From assembly GCA_028279945.1 (NCBI GenBank), contig JANQMT010000206.1, positions 1-63,306 of the forward strand: a stretch of DNA of 63,306 nt. Direction: 5' to 3'. A program made the position numbers and the translations under genes. Under the pieces are notes generated by a model. The model did no database searches. It saw only the letters and a program-made list of their open reading frames with translations, and had not been told where the DNA came from. Source of the DNA: JAKSCF01 sp028279945. Lineage in GTDB: Bacteria; Bacillota; Clostridia; Peptostreptococcales; JAAYPU01. This document shows, one piece after another, positions 42,357 to 52,900 of this stretch (position 1 is the first letter of the stretch; every line of letters starts with the position of its first letter).

Positions 42357-42555
42357 AGTGTCTCTCCTTGTATATTTTTATTTAAACACTTATTACAACT
42401 GGTGTCCTATACAGGATACCGGCTATACAGCTTTGATATTCTAAATCATAATGACTATTATAGAAAAAATGTAGGAGCTTGCATTGTTTCTATAAAAGAT
42501 GAACCAAGTCATGAATATCAGAACTATGTATAATAAATGTTGAAATTGAATTAAC

Positions 42556-43908
42556 TTACCATCCTTTTACCAATTCTAGAATTTCATCGGGTATTTTTCC
42601 GTTGATATATTCTTCAATTGAGTCTTCAATGATATCTAAGGCTTCTTTCAGTTCTTCCTTTGAAATCACCAATGGAGGCTGAATCCTTAATACACCATCG
42701 GCTAAGAATATTACAATAACGCCCTTTTCAAAGCATCTATAGCAAATTTTAATAGCTGCTTCTCGGTTTCCTATTTTTGTTTTTTTATCCTTAACCAGGT
42801 CGATACCTAAGGAAAGTCCTTTCCCTCGTATATTCCCTATTAAATCACATTTTTCTTGCATTTTTTCAAATCTTTTTTTTGCATAGTCTCCAAGAATTTC
42901 GGATTTTTCCAGTAAATTCTCATCTTTGATAATTTTAATGGTTTCAATTGCTGCACTACAACTTAGAGAATTGCCGCTCATTGTAAAAAGATGGGCAGGT
43001 TTATCAAGGGAGTCCATTATTTCGCTTCTTCCGACAATTGCACTTATAGGAAGGCCGGAAGCCATTGATTTACCCATAACAACGATATCCGGTATAATAT
43101 CAAAGTGCTCGATACAAAACCATTTGCCTGTTCTGCCAAAACCTTGTTGAACTTCTTCACTAACGAAAAGGATGCCATTGTCTTGACATAGCTCATAAAT
43201 GGCTTTCATATATTTTTTAGGCGGAACAATCAATCCGGCGTCGCCTGCAATGGGCTCCATTACAATAGCTGCAATTTCATCAGCCGGCAAGTAAGTTTTC
43301 AAAGCCGTTTTAAAATCATTGATACATTCTAAATCACAGGTTTCAACTCGACAGTTATAGGAGCATCGATAGCAATCGGGATATTTTATATGTTCAATAT
43401 CCGGCAGAGTGGGTCCAATTTTTCTTCTCATATTTAAACTCAGTGCTGTAAGGGACAATGCACCATAGGTGGACCCGTGGTAAGATCCAACAAAAGAAAT
43501 TATTTTTGACCTTCCTGTAAAACCTCTTGCCAGTTTAATCATGCCATCGTTAGCATCTGATCCGGAAAGACCGAATGCAACTTTCTTTTCAAAATCTCCC
43601 GGCGTAAGATCTATAAGCATTTCCGATAATTCCACAAGGGGTTCAGAGTAGGAATATGCAGCAGTATAACATACAAAGTCATCGATTTGCTTTTTTATAG
43701 CTTGATTTAATCTTTGACAGCTATGTCCGGTATTTAACGAAGATGCACCCGAAAGAAGATCAATAAATGTATTACCATCATAATCTTCAATGATTGCACC
43801 GTAACCTTTCTTTATTACCAGAGGGTAATAAGGTATCCGAGCAAACTTAGGGTAAACCTTACTATCTCTGTCCATTATTTCTTTTCCATTTACAATACTT
43901 AAATTCAA
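42556..43908 (-). CDS. Class III aminotransferase with a cysteine-rich insert
   Basis: A 450-residue PLP aminotransferase of the ornithine/4-aminobutyrate class. The cofactor site runs from the GSDANDGMIKLAR motif through FVSEEVQQGFGRTGK to the PLP lysine in VVMGKSMASGLP. An insert YPDCYRCSYNCRVETC near residue 190 has five cysteines, also known in some clostridial members. Substrate unknown; candidates are omega-amino acids or diamines. The start is uncertain: a TTG at 43908 lies seven bases after AAGGTG and is preferred; the ATG at 43875 would trim 11 residues. It follows the class I gene by 71 bp in a sigma-54-type operon. Confidence 0.85.
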   Translation of the reverse strand: MNLSIVNGKEIMDRDSKVYPKFARIPYYPLVIKKGYGAIIEDYDGNTFIDLLSGASSLNTGHSCQRLNQAIKKQIDDFVCYTAAYSYSEPLVELSEMLIDLTPGDFEKKVAFGLSGSDANDGMIKLARGFTGRSKIISFVGSYHGSTYGALSLTALSLNMRRKIGPTLPDIEHIKYPDCYRCSYNCRVETCDLECINDFKTALKTYLPADEIAAIVMEPIAGDAGLIVPPKKYMKAIYELCQDNGILFVSEEVQQGFGRTGKWFCIEHFDIIPDIVVMGKSMASGLPISAIVGRSEIMDSLDKPAHLFTMSGNSLSCSAAIETIKIIKDENLLEKSEILGDYAKKRFEKMQEKCDLIGNIRGKGLSLGIDLVKDKKTKIGNREAAIKICYRCFEKGVIVIFLADGVLRIQPPLVISKEELKEALDIIEDSIEEYINGKIPDEILELVKGW

Positions 43909-43979
43909 GTTTATCACCTTCTTCAATTGAAATTACTGTAGATTCACAGAATATTTTAGAACCTGTATATAAATAAAGG

Positions 43980-45077
43980 TTAAGAAATTATTTTTGGAAG
44001 TACATCCATTAAATAACCGGTCTGTGTAGGGATTCTTAACCTAACAGAGCTTTTGTCCAACCCCATAAAACATCTGCCGGAAACCGTAAGGATATTGTGC
44101 TTTAAAAGTGCCTTCTGAAGATCAATCTGAGGATTAGGATGTTTAATCGTCATAATTGGAAGGTTATTATCAGTATGAAGGACAGTGAAGTTTTTCATGG
44201 AATCAATTATGTTACTTTTTAATTGGTTGATTTTTCTCCTAGATTCATTTATAAAATTCGTATCTTTTATAGCAATAATAGCTAGGTATCTGGCAAAAGC
44301 ATTCATAGAATAAGGATTTGATACTTTTTTATAATGGGTCGCAAGTTCTTTAGAAGTAATAAGATAGCCTGCCCTTAATCCCGCTAAACCCAAACCTTTA
44401 GAGAAGGTTCTTGATACAAATAAGTTGTCATATTTTCCTATTAAAGTGATTGCAGAATTTTCTTTATTCATAAAATCACCATAGGCTTCATCAATAATAG
44501 TGCATACCCCATTTTTCTGAGCATGCTTCACAATCTCTTCAATATCAGAGAGGGAAATAATTTGACCGGTAGGATTGTTTGGATTATCTATATAAATAAG
44601 ACTATAATCGGATCGGATTTTCTTTAAAAGTGTTTCAAAGACAAATTTGTAGTTGTTTTCCGGTGACAATAGACTATAATCATACAAACATCCATAACTG
44701 TTGACATCATCGATATAATCACTGAACTGAGGAGAATAACCTAAGACTTTAGATTCACTATTTAAAAACAATCGGTTTATTTTATAGAGTATATCAATAG
44801 AACCATCACCTAAAACTATATTTTCTTGATCTAACTGAACAAACTTTTTCCAGAAGGTAATAATAGAATCTTTTAAGATATTATTGGATTCCGGATAGGA
44901 ATGGATCATTTCATAGTAATTGATACTGGAGATTTCTTTAGATATTTCTTTGGAAAATCCAAAGGGATTTGTTCCGGTTGAACAATCAATGGTTTTACTT
45001 GGGTCTTGTATATCCAATTCAACGGCATAGCTGCTTTTATTAAGATTAATAATATTTGGCCTTAAGTTATAGCTCAT
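43980..45077 (-). CDS. Class I/II aminotransferase (HisC-like)
   Basis: A 365-residue PLP enzyme of the histidinol-phosphate/threonine-phosphate aminotransferase branch. PLP-site motifs are NPNNPTGQ, DEAYGDF and SRTFSKGLGLAGLRAGY with the lysine in FSK. Its N-terminus (NIINLNKSSYAVE, then IDCSTGTNPFGFSKE) resembles CobD-like decarboxylases/aminotransferases, so the reaction is not certain. The ATG at 45077 follows GAGAGGAAAC. It is the first gene behind the sigma-54-type promoter at 45183-45198. Confidence 0.85.
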   Translation of the reverse strand: MSYNLRPNIINLNKSSYAVELDIQDPSKTIDCSTGTNPFGFSKEISKEISSINYYEMIHSYPESNNILKDSIITFWKKFVQLDQENIVLGDGSIDILYKINRLFLNSESKVLGYSPQFSDYIDDVNSYGCLYDYSLLSPENNYKFVFETLLKKIRSDYSLIYIDNPNNPTGQIISLSDIEEIVKHAQKNGVCTIIDEAYGDFMNKENSAITLIGKYDNLFVSRTFSKGLGLAGLRAGYLITSKELATHYKKVSNPYSMNAFARYLAIIAIKDTNFINESRRKINQLKSNIIDSMKNFTVLHTDNNLPIMTIKHPNPQIDLQKALLKHNILTVSGRCFMGLDKSSVRLRIPTQTGYLMDVLPKIIS

Positions 45078-45182
45078 TCTTTTGTTTCCTCTCGCATTTG
45101 AAGTCAATTGATTGATTTAATATACAAATTCAACAAAGCTTAGTAAATATACCTAGGGGTAAAGTATATTTAGAGATTTAAG

Positions 45183-45198
45183 AGCAAAAGGCATGCCA
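45183..45198 (-). promoter_or_regulatory. Sigma-54 (-24/-12) promoter
   Basis: The minus strand reads TGGCATGCCTTTTGCT, matching TGGCACRNNNNTTGCW at every defined position but one. It sits about 100 bases ahead of the class I aminotransferase start and points into the aminotransferase/transporter genes. A sigma-54 activator is encoded divergently next door. Confidence 0.8.
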
Positions 45199-45475
45199 AG
45201 ACATAAAATAAAGATAGTAAAAAAGGATCAAACGCTTGAAATAAGATGGATTGAGAAAAAAATAAAATATCAGATTAATAAAACTCAGTTGTTTTTTGTA
45301 GGTAAGAACAATATAATATAAGAAAATGTTTCAAAAAGGTACATTGAACCGGATGTGTTGTTATCAATGAATAGATAAAAAAACATTTGGTGATAGCTTC
45401 AAAATACCTTTTTACTAAAATTTGGTAAATGTTTTGTATTAAATGTGTCGATTTATAGAAAAATAGGATTTGAAA

Positions 45476-45538
45476 TTTGTAAAGTTACAAATGCATGAAG
45501 TTGTGTTGCAAAAAGGAGCATGTTACTATAAGTAACAT
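45476..45538. promoter_or_regulatory. Two palindromes, candidate activator-binding sites
   Basis: TTTGTAA-AG-TTACAAA (45476-45491) and ATGTTACT-ATA-AGTAACAT (45520-45538) are perfect inverted repeats sharing a TTAC-type half. They lie 280-340 bases upstream of the -24/-12 promoter, a typical enhancer distance, and just ahead of the activator gene, so they may serve both. The rest of the 45078-45559 gap is AT-rich and shows nothing else. Confidence 0.55.
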
Positions 45539-45559
45539 AATGATTAGAGGAGATAGAAA

Positions 45560-47311
45560 ATGGACGGGCTATTAAAGAATTTTTTAAAGGAAAATGTTAA
45601 ACCAGTAAATAAAACCCATGAATTTAAAAAAGATTTTGTATTAATGATAGACTTTTTTAATATGGTGTCCCCAATGATGTTGGAAGAAGATACGATGATT
45701 GTATTGTTGAATGATGAAATGAGAATAGGGAGTATTTGCTTAGATGAAAAGAATAATCAAAGTTTATATCAAAAACAAGTATTAAATTTAAAATGTAAAA
45801 AAACCAAAGAAAATATGTTCACGGAAACTTTTGATAAGACCAACATTTATTGCTGTATTTCCAAAGAATTCGTGGAGCCGTATTATAAAAATAAATATAG
45901 ATTTGCAATCATATCATTAGAGGCCAATGGTCAATATAGAAAAGTTGAGAAATTAAATGATGCCATTATAAAGCTACTAGGAAATAATTTTGATAAAAAT
46001 TCTTTTACGGAAAAACTATTAATGTATCTGGATTCGGTAGATGATGGTATTTCTGCTTGTGACAGCAATGGTGTTATCCACTATATCAATAAATCTGCAT
46101 GTAAAATGATTGAAGCAAAAAAAGAAGAATTAATAAATAAGCAGCTTGATACTATAGCCCCAACAGCAATTTTAGCGCAAGTTATAAAGAGTGGGAAAAC
46201 CCATATGGATTTTGAATATTTTTTAGAATACAATAATAAAACTTTTCATTTTATAAATTCAGCCTATGCTGTCTACGATGAAAATAATAAAATTGTTGGG
46301 GCCATTGATATATTCAGAAGAATAAAAAGATCTATGAAGCTTGCCAATGAATTGGCTGGGTATGAAGCCATATATAAATTTGAAAATTTTATTGGAAGCA
46401 GTAAAGTATTTTATGAATGTAAAGAATTAGCTAAAAGGTTTGCAAGAAGTGATAAAAACATTCTGATATTAGGTGAGAGTGGAACAGGTAAAGAACTTTT
46501 TGCACAGGCTATACACAATCACAGTAACAGAAGAATCGGCCCATTTGTAGCCATTAACTGTGCAAGCTTTCCTAAGGATCTTTTTGACAGTGAGCTCTTT
46601 GGCTATGATGAAGGTGCTTTTACCGGAGCTAGAAAAGGTGGGAAGGTTGGTAAATTTGAACTTGCAAATGGCGGTACTTTGTTTTTAGACGAGATAGGTG
46701 AAATGCCCATTCATATGCAAGCAAAGCTTTTAAGGGTATTAGAAGATAAATCTATTACCAGAGTAGGAAGCAATAAAAAAAGAGAGGTCAATGTAAGAAT
46801 TGTTGCTGCAACCAATCGGAATCTTGAATATATGGTGAAAAGCAACAACTTTAGAAGTGATTTGTACTATAGATTAAAAGTTTTATTTCTAAAGTTACCG
46901 CCTTTGGCCCATAGAGAAAAAGATATAATTGAACTATCCAATCATTTTATTAATAGAGTGTCCAAGGAGAATCGTAGAAAGATCAAAGGACTGGATATAG
47001 AAGCGAAAGAGCTGTTACTCAACTATGATTGGCCCGGAAACATAAGAGAGCTTGAGAATATCATTGAGCTGTCTTTGTTTGTATGTGATGGAGAATATAT
47101 AACTCAAGAAGAGCTTTTACGTGTGGGTTTAGAAGTAAAGAATGATGATGCAACCCCTAAAATAGGCGGAACGAAAAAATTATCCGAAATAAATCAGGGG
47201 ATTATATTAGAGACATTGGAAAAAACAAAAGGCAATAAAAGAAAAGCTGCGGAGATTTTAGGCATATCCAGAAATACCATATACAGGACATTGAAGAAAT
47301 GTAATAATTAA
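45560..47311 (+). CDS. Sigma-54-dependent transcriptional activator with PAS domain
   Basis: A 583-residue enhancer-binding protein. An N-terminal region of about 150 residues that I do not recognise is followed by a PAS domain (about 150-260, VDDGISACDSNGVIHYINKSAC), the AAA+ core with Walker A GESGTGKE, the sigma-54-contacting GAFTGA and Walker B LFLDEIGEM, and a C-terminal Fis-type helix-turn-helix (KRKAAEILGISRNTIYRTLK). It activates RNA polymerase with sigma-54; the PAS domain or the N-terminal region probably binds the inducer. GAGGAGATAGAAA precedes the ATG. It is divergent from the aminotransferase operon, its likely target. Confidence 0.95.
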   Translation: MDGLLKNFLKENVKPVNKTHEFKKDFVLMIDFFNMVSPMMLEEDTMIVLLNDEMRIGSICLDEKNNQSLYQKQVLNLKCKKTKENMFTETFDKTNIYCCISKEFVEPYYKNKYRFAIISLEANGQYRKVEKLNDAIIKLLGNNFDKNSFTEKLLMYLDSVDDGISACDSNGVIHYINKSACKMIEAKKEELINKQLDTIAPTAILAQVIKSGKTHMDFEYFLEYNNKTFHFINSAYAVYDENNKIVGAIDIFRRIKRSMKLANELAGYEAIYKFENFIGSSKVFYECKELAKRFARSDKNILILGESGTGKELFAQAIHNHSNRRIGPFVAINCASFPKDLFDSELFGYDEGAFTGARKGGKVGKFELANGGTLFLDEIGEMPIHMQAKLLRVLEDKSITRVGSNKKREVNVRIVAATNRNLEYMVKSNNFRSDLYYRLKVLFLKLPPLAHREKDIIELSNHFINRVSKENRRKIKGLDIEAKELLLNYDWPGNIRELENIIELSLFVCDGEYITQEELLRVGLEVKNDDATPKIGGTKKLSEINQGIILETLEKTKGNKRKAAEILGISRNTIYRTLKKCNN

Positions 47312-47362
47312 CAAAGATGACTAAATCTTTACTACTCTTAATATAAAAATAACATTAATCAA

Positions 47363-47391
47363 TTGACTATGCTATTATTTTATACAATAAT
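47363..47391 (+). promoter_or_regulatory. Promoter of the CAT-like gene
   Basis: TTGACT (47363-47368), 17 bp, AATAAT (47386-47391), about 55 bases before the start codon. Confidence 0.5.
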
Positions 47392-47446
47392 TATAAAATA
47401 ACAGGAATATCAAATTAGTATGTTCAAATAAAAGAGGTGGTATATC

Positions 47447-48082
47447 GTGAAGTTTATAGATATTGAAAACTGGGTAAGAAAGGATCATTATAATTATTTT
47501 AGACGGCTGGATTACCCACAGTTTAACATATGCGCCAATCTTGACATCACGAAGTTTTATAAATATATCCAAACAAATGATTTACCATATTTTATATCTA
47601 TTTTATACGCTGCTACAAAAACTGCAAATGATATAAAAGAATTTCGATATAGAATCAGAGGCGATAAAGTTGTAGAACATGAAACGGTTTGCCCTTCCTT
47701 TACCATAATGACAGATAAAGAAGTATTTGGTTTTTGTACAGTAAAACATATGGATGATTTTAATGATTTTAAAACCAATACCTCAATAGAAATTGAAAAA
47801 ACAAAGAAAAACATTTGTGTAGAAGATGAGTCTGGGCGCGATGATTATATATTTGTAACCAGTATTCCTTGGGTCTCATTTACCGGCATGACACATCCTA
47901 TTCATACCAATCCCGTTGACAGCATTCCAAAAATATCATGGGGGAAACATTTCGAAGAAAATGGAAAAATGAAGCTGCCATTTTCCGTTCAATCACACCA
48001 TGCGCTGATAGATGGTATGCATGTTGGACAATACTTTGAAACCATTCAGGAAATGTTAGATCATCCTGAAAATTTCAAATAG
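47447..48082 (+). CDS. Chloramphenicol-acetyltransferase-like protein
   Basis: A 211-residue member of the CAT family of acetyl-CoA-dependent acyltransferases. The catalytic HHALIDG (184-190) near the C-terminus, the FTIMTDKEVFGF strand and the VTSIPWVSFT segment match type A CAT. Many chromosomal relatives do not give chloramphenicol resistance and their substrate is unknown, so this is a fold-level call. The start is a GTG at 47447 behind AGAGGTGG. Confidence 0.85.
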   Translation: MKFIDIENWVRKDHYNYFRRLDYPQFNICANLDITKFYKYIQTNDLPYFISILYAATKTANDIKEFRYRIRGDKVVEHETVCPSFTIMTDKEVFGFCTVKHMDDFNDFKTNTSIEIEKTKKNICVEDESGRDDYIFVTSIPWVSFTGMTHPIHTNPVDSIPKISWGKHFEENGKMKLPFSVQSHHALIDGMHVGQYFETIQEMLDHPENFK

Positions 48083-48461
48083 TATTTACGATCTCTCACG
48101 TTATACGCCATTTTCTTATTCTGTTTCTTCTTTCCAATCTTTAGGGAACATTCCTCCGTGGCGTTCCAATCAGGGGTGAAAATATACATAGACCAACATA
48201 GTGAAACGGCACAAGGCCATAATTGAGGCTGTTTTTTTATGCTTTTAAAATACAAAGGATACATATACTGGAAAAAATATATACAAATTTTTGCAATTTC
48301 ATACAATATTTTTTAAAAATATAGTATAATGTATTTTATCTCCATCTTGTAGGGTGAAAATATTGACCAATACCTCTTTCGTATATTTAGCGCTGCAAGA
48401 TAGGAGTTTGATTATGGGTTCTGATTTACTCAGAACCCATTTGAAAGGAGTATAAATTATT
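48083..48461 (+). ncRNA. Gap with a structured leader RNA of the SLH-protein gene
   Basis: A promoter-like TATAAT is at 48325-48330. The leader after it folds as a closing stem ATCTTGTAG/CTGCAAGAT (about 48344-48405) around two short hairpins (GGT/ACC and AATAC/GTATT), followed by a perfect 11-bp hairpin ATGGGTTCTGA/TCAGAACCCAT (48414-48440) ending just before AAAGGAG. I do not recognise it as a known riboswitch. Upstream, 48195-48240 may hold a weak terminator (GGC...GCTGTTTTTTT). Confidence 0.55.
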
Positions 48462-49883
48462 ATGAAAAATAGAATTAATGAGAGGATGAAAGGTATGAAA
48501 AGAAGGGTTCTATTATTAATATTTATTATTATCATGGTATTTTCTACAACTAAGAGTTATACATCGGTTAATATAAATGATTTTAAAGAGATGACAACAA
48601 GCACTACGACTATGGCGGCTAATGCTTTTTCGGATATAAAAGATAGTGACTGGTTTTATGAAGCAGTAAATAAAATGTCTCAAAGCGGTATTGTCAAAGG
48701 CTATCCGGACGGTACATTCAAGCCTAATGACACGGTCAAATATGCCGAATTCGTAAAAATGTTTATAGTAGCAGTTACAGGCGAAGACATAGGCAACAGT
48801 CAAAAAGGTCATTGGGCAGAAAACTATTATCACAAAGGTATTGAATTAGGATTATTTACAGAGTATGACATAAATTTAAACGATTTAGGCCATGAAATTC
48901 CACGAAAAGTAATGGCTTTAATGGTTTCTAATAATTTTTATGGTACTGAGATTAATAACTATGATGCAGTTGAAACAAGTATTCCCGACCTTGAAGATGG
49001 AAAGCCTTACCAACATGAGATTATTAAGTCCTATGGAATGGGGATATTAACAGGGTACGAGAACGGAGAATTTAGACCCGAAGGAACTTTAACAAGAGCT
49101 GAAAGTGCTACCGTTATAAACCGAACACTTAATGAAAATGAAAGAATTGTACCTCAGTTTGAAACACCTGTAGCAGATGATTCTTACTGGAAAAAAGATA
49201 AGCAGTATGATGAAATCGTGGAATGGATCGCAAATAATCAAAATGGTGCTGTATGGGGCGGTAATTCATCACTAGAAGATGGAAAAGTATACTTTACTCA
49301 TTCTGATGGTTATAAATGGTCAGCAGATAATACTAATTTTCCTAGATTGCATGAATGTGTCTATTTTGCTTTAAAAACCTATTATAACTATGCCATAAAC
49401 AATGATATGGGAATATCAATAGGTGGAAATGAGTATCAAAATAAAATAACCATAGGACTGAGGCAAAATACAAGAACAATAAATACTATGTTCTATTTTG
49501 GATTTCAAGGCACACCGGAATATCTTGATGATAACTGGAAAGATGTGCCTAACTATGTAAGACCCTATGTTTTTTTTAGTCAAACCCTTTATGCCACAAA
49601 TGAAGATGTAGAAGAACAAGGCGTTGATTTAATCATTCAAAAAGAGCGTATAGGAAATGAGGCATTGGTTGAATTAAACAGAAAAATATTCAAAGAAGTC
49701 TATGGAGAAGAAACAGGGGGTAAGATAGCAGACTATACCATTAAAATATATAAAGATTCCTTCGATGTTGAGACAAGGGAGTTAATAGACTTACCTAATC
49801 CTAAAGTTACCATAGATGGTATTGATATTTACTACAGGGATGATTCAAGTCCAAAAGCTTTTTATATGGATAAACCCGAATAA
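48462..49883 (+). CDS. Secreted protein with S-layer-homology domains
   Basis: A 473-residue exported protein. A basic start and hydrophobic core (RRVLLLIFIIIMVFSTT) form a signal peptide. Three SLH-type repeats follow (about 56-105, 108-160, 170-215; FSDIKDSDWFYEAVNKM, GYPDGTFKPNDTVKYAEF, GYENGEFRPEGTLTRAES), which anchor proteins to pyruvylated wall polymers. The C-terminal 250 residues are unassigned and rich in aromatic residues. AAAGGAG lies 11 bases before the ATG. It is 47 bp upstream of the giant secreted gene, with a small hairpin between, and may serve as its wall anchor. Confidence 0.9.
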   Translation: MKNRINERMKGMKRRVLLLIFIIIMVFSTTKSYTSVNINDFKEMTTSTTTMAANAFSDIKDSDWFYEAVNKMSQSGIVKGYPDGTFKPNDTVKYAEFVKMFIVAVTGEDIGNSQKGHWAENYYHKGIELGLFTEYDINLNDLGHEIPRKVMALMVSNNFYGTEINNYDAVETSIPDLEDGKPYQHEIIKSYGMGILTGYENGEFRPEGTLTRAESATVINRTLNENERIVPQFETPVADDSYWKKDKQYDEIVEWIANNQNGAVWGGNSSLEDGKVYFTHSDGYKWSADNTNFPRLHECVYFALKTYYNYAINNDMGISIGGNEYQNKITIGLRQNTRTINTMFYFGFQGTPEYLDDNWKDVPNYVRPYVFFSQTLYATNEDVEEQGVDLIIQKERIGNEALVELNRKIFKEVYGEETGGKIADYTIKIYKDSFDVETRELIDLPNPKVTIDGIDIYYRDDSSPKAFYMDKPE

Positions 49884-49887
49884 ATAT

Positions 49888-49912
49888 AATCCCCTGTAAT
49901 AGGGGATTTTCT
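49888..49912 (+). terminator. Hairpin between SLH gene and giant gene
   Basis: AATCCCCT-GTAAT-AGGGGATT followed by TTC; a weak or partial terminator that could set the ratio of the two proteins. Confidence 0.6.
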
Positions 49913-49930
49913 TAAAGGGGTGAAAATAAA

Positions 49931-52900
49931 ATGAAAAAAAGAATAGCTATAATACTAGCGATTTTATTAATATTCAGCATATTACCTATTGAACAATTTT
50001 TTGCTTTTGCAACAAGTTTTAGTCCAGATTTAACCTTAGAATATGACGCTTTTGTAAACGAAAGACATAAAGATTATGCGACAGCACAAAATAAATTGGA
50101 AGAAGCTAAAAACGTTTTAGATACCATAGGAACAGAAACAATTAATGAGAGATTTCAGAATTTGAATTACATCGTTTATGCTATGTATGGTGTAGAAGTG
50201 TATGGAAGCCGACATGGAGACATAAAAAGAGTAGCAGATTATGATGAGTTAAAAAGGGATGAATTCAGATACTTAGGGTATGATTATATTGGTGACGATG
50301 TCACCAATACATACTTTCCAGATGATGAAACCAGCACAAATCAAGATTTACTTTCTAAAGATTGGCAAACACAGCCAGATAATCATGATTCGTGGGATAA
50401 AGCACAAGGAAAGGATAAGTTAATAGAAAAGATCCTGACAATGGATGGACTGACATACAAGGGTGAAGCTATTAACTATACTTTGAGTGAGATCATAGGA
50501 AAAACTAACATAGAAACCCTAAAGCACTATATAAAATTACAAACCCTACCAAAATTTTTAGTAGATGGTTCGGTCCGGGCATTTTCCAAAGGTGGGGATG
50601 GAATAGTTCGATACAGGACATTTATTTTGCCTCATTTTGCAGGTGATAAAACCTTAGAAGCCAGTATAACTACAGAGGATGAAAATTATACCATAGAAAA
50701 TCATGAGGACTATGTTGACATTCCTGTAACAGTTTCCGGAGAAATTAACACAACGGACAGCTTTTTAGAATCATATATAGCTGAAAAATGGGTTGAATTT
50801 GATGGAATACAAGCAAAAGGGGAAAGCCATACTTTTATCTATAGAGTGGATAAAGATGATTTAACTGAGGGCGAAAATAAACGAACTTTAACAGGAAATG
50901 CAGGAATTAAATCGTCTTTTAAAGGCGATAGCCCTGTTACAGATTCAGCAAGTACAGAAGTTACCATTATCGTCAAAGGTGAAGAAGATAAATTAATAGC
51001 TATGTTGGATCTTCCTAAATCCGCAGGAATTAATGAAGCATATACCGTAAATGATGTATCCTATATTCCGGACGGTAAAACAATATTATCATCAATGCTT
51101 ACTAAAAAAATGGGGTCATCCGAAGAAAAAACCGTTGATGGATGGACAAACAGCACCAAAAGCATTGTAGAAAGCTCTCCGGTTAAAACAACCATCACAT
51201 ACACACTAACTATTATGCTCAACGATGGACAAGTGGACACAGCTAGTAAAAGCATTGAGATTATAGATGCTCGCAATGTGGATGCAGAAGCGGACTTGGA
51301 ATTGGATGCATATACGTACGAAGGGCATCCAGCTTATGCAAGAGATGTATCCATTTTTGATGTAGATGGGGAAACGTATAATGCATCAAAGGCGTATGAA
51401 GAAAATTTGGCTAGTAATGACTTTGATGTGGTTAATAGTACACCACATACTATTAATAGACTAAGCGACACAAAGGCAAAAATAGTCTTTGAAAAAGCAG
51501 GCTGGTACAATGTTAAGCTACAAGTAAGGACCAAAGACGGCAAAAAGCTTAACGATACAGAGTCTATTGAAGTGAGAAAAACACCATATGCAAACGTAAT
51601 TGTGGGAGGAACCCAAAAACAGAACAGAAAACAGATTTTAAACATATCTGTAGCTAAAAGCCATCCCATTACAAATTTTTGGGTGGAGATAAAGGATACG
51701 AGCACAGGGGAAAAGGTACATTTAACATCAGCAAAAGTCAACAGCACAAATATTAAAACTAGAAATATAGAGACAAACTCAACAGAGTTTTTTCAAAATT
51801 ATACCCTCGAATTTTTGACAAAAAATAATACTGAAAAGGTTTATCAATATACGGTTTATGTAAAAGATGCCAAAGGAGATATGGATACGGTAAGCGATTA
51901 CTTTACTGTAATACGTGATGAAGCACCACAAGCCGTTATAAACCTTCCGGAAATCTTTTACAGAGACGAGAAAACCAATGTAGCCAAAATAATTGCAGAA
52001 GATAAGACAATCAGTTCTGACGGTGATCAGGTTGAACGACACTGGAGTTTTGCAAATACCGAAGAAGATTACAAAGGATTAGATGAATTGTACTATTCTT
52101 GGGAATTTAAACAAGGATCAGGCTTACAGGGTTTTTATAACATGAGAAATACCAATTTAAGTATTACTTCTAGCGGTTTTCTGAATAAATGTACCGGTAG
52201 TGACCCACATGTTGCCGTCAAGAAGGCTTTAAATACATCGGATGTAGCCTATGCTAAAATTTACTACTCAAATAATTCATTTTGTACGGGCATGGCTTTT
52301 TTTTGGGGTAGATCATGGATACCTGGATATCCATACAGTGGCCAAAAGGTAAGCACTGCGTCCATAGAACCGTATAGCAGTAATAAAGTAACAACCGTAC
52401 AGTTAGAAGGTGTCAAAAACTGGGAAGGAACCATTGATTTACTTAGATGGGATTTTATGAACTCTCCAAATCCTACAAGTGGTGAATTTACCGTGCACAA
52501 AATTGAACTATATAAGAGCAGTACAAAAAACAAGAAACTTGTAGGACTATTCGATTTTGAAAATGGTCTGATAAATCGTGCTTCTGGTAAAGAATATGCT
52601 TTACCTTCAGGGTTTACAATTGAAAATACAAATAGATTTAATTCAGGGAAAAGTCTTTCCGCAAAGGGCGTCAGATGGGCTATACCATTGGCAGATTTAG
52701 GGATAACTTATAATGCCAACACAAAAGTATTTATTGAGGCAGACATTGAAATACCTTATCCAGTAGGCCCTAGGATGATTTTCAGTTTTTATGGATATGA
52801 CTTGTATCTACCTAGTGATCTAGTGACTTGGAATACTGGGCGTGGATGGGAAAGAAGACTAAATGTTCCTATTGTTAATAAGAAAATCAGACTAGGAGCA

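Noticed and set aside
42399..42418. GGTGTCCT/AGGATACC hairpin as a riboswitch of the transporter gene
   Set aside because: Only one 8-bp stem with a wobble pair; no larger fold is seen around it.
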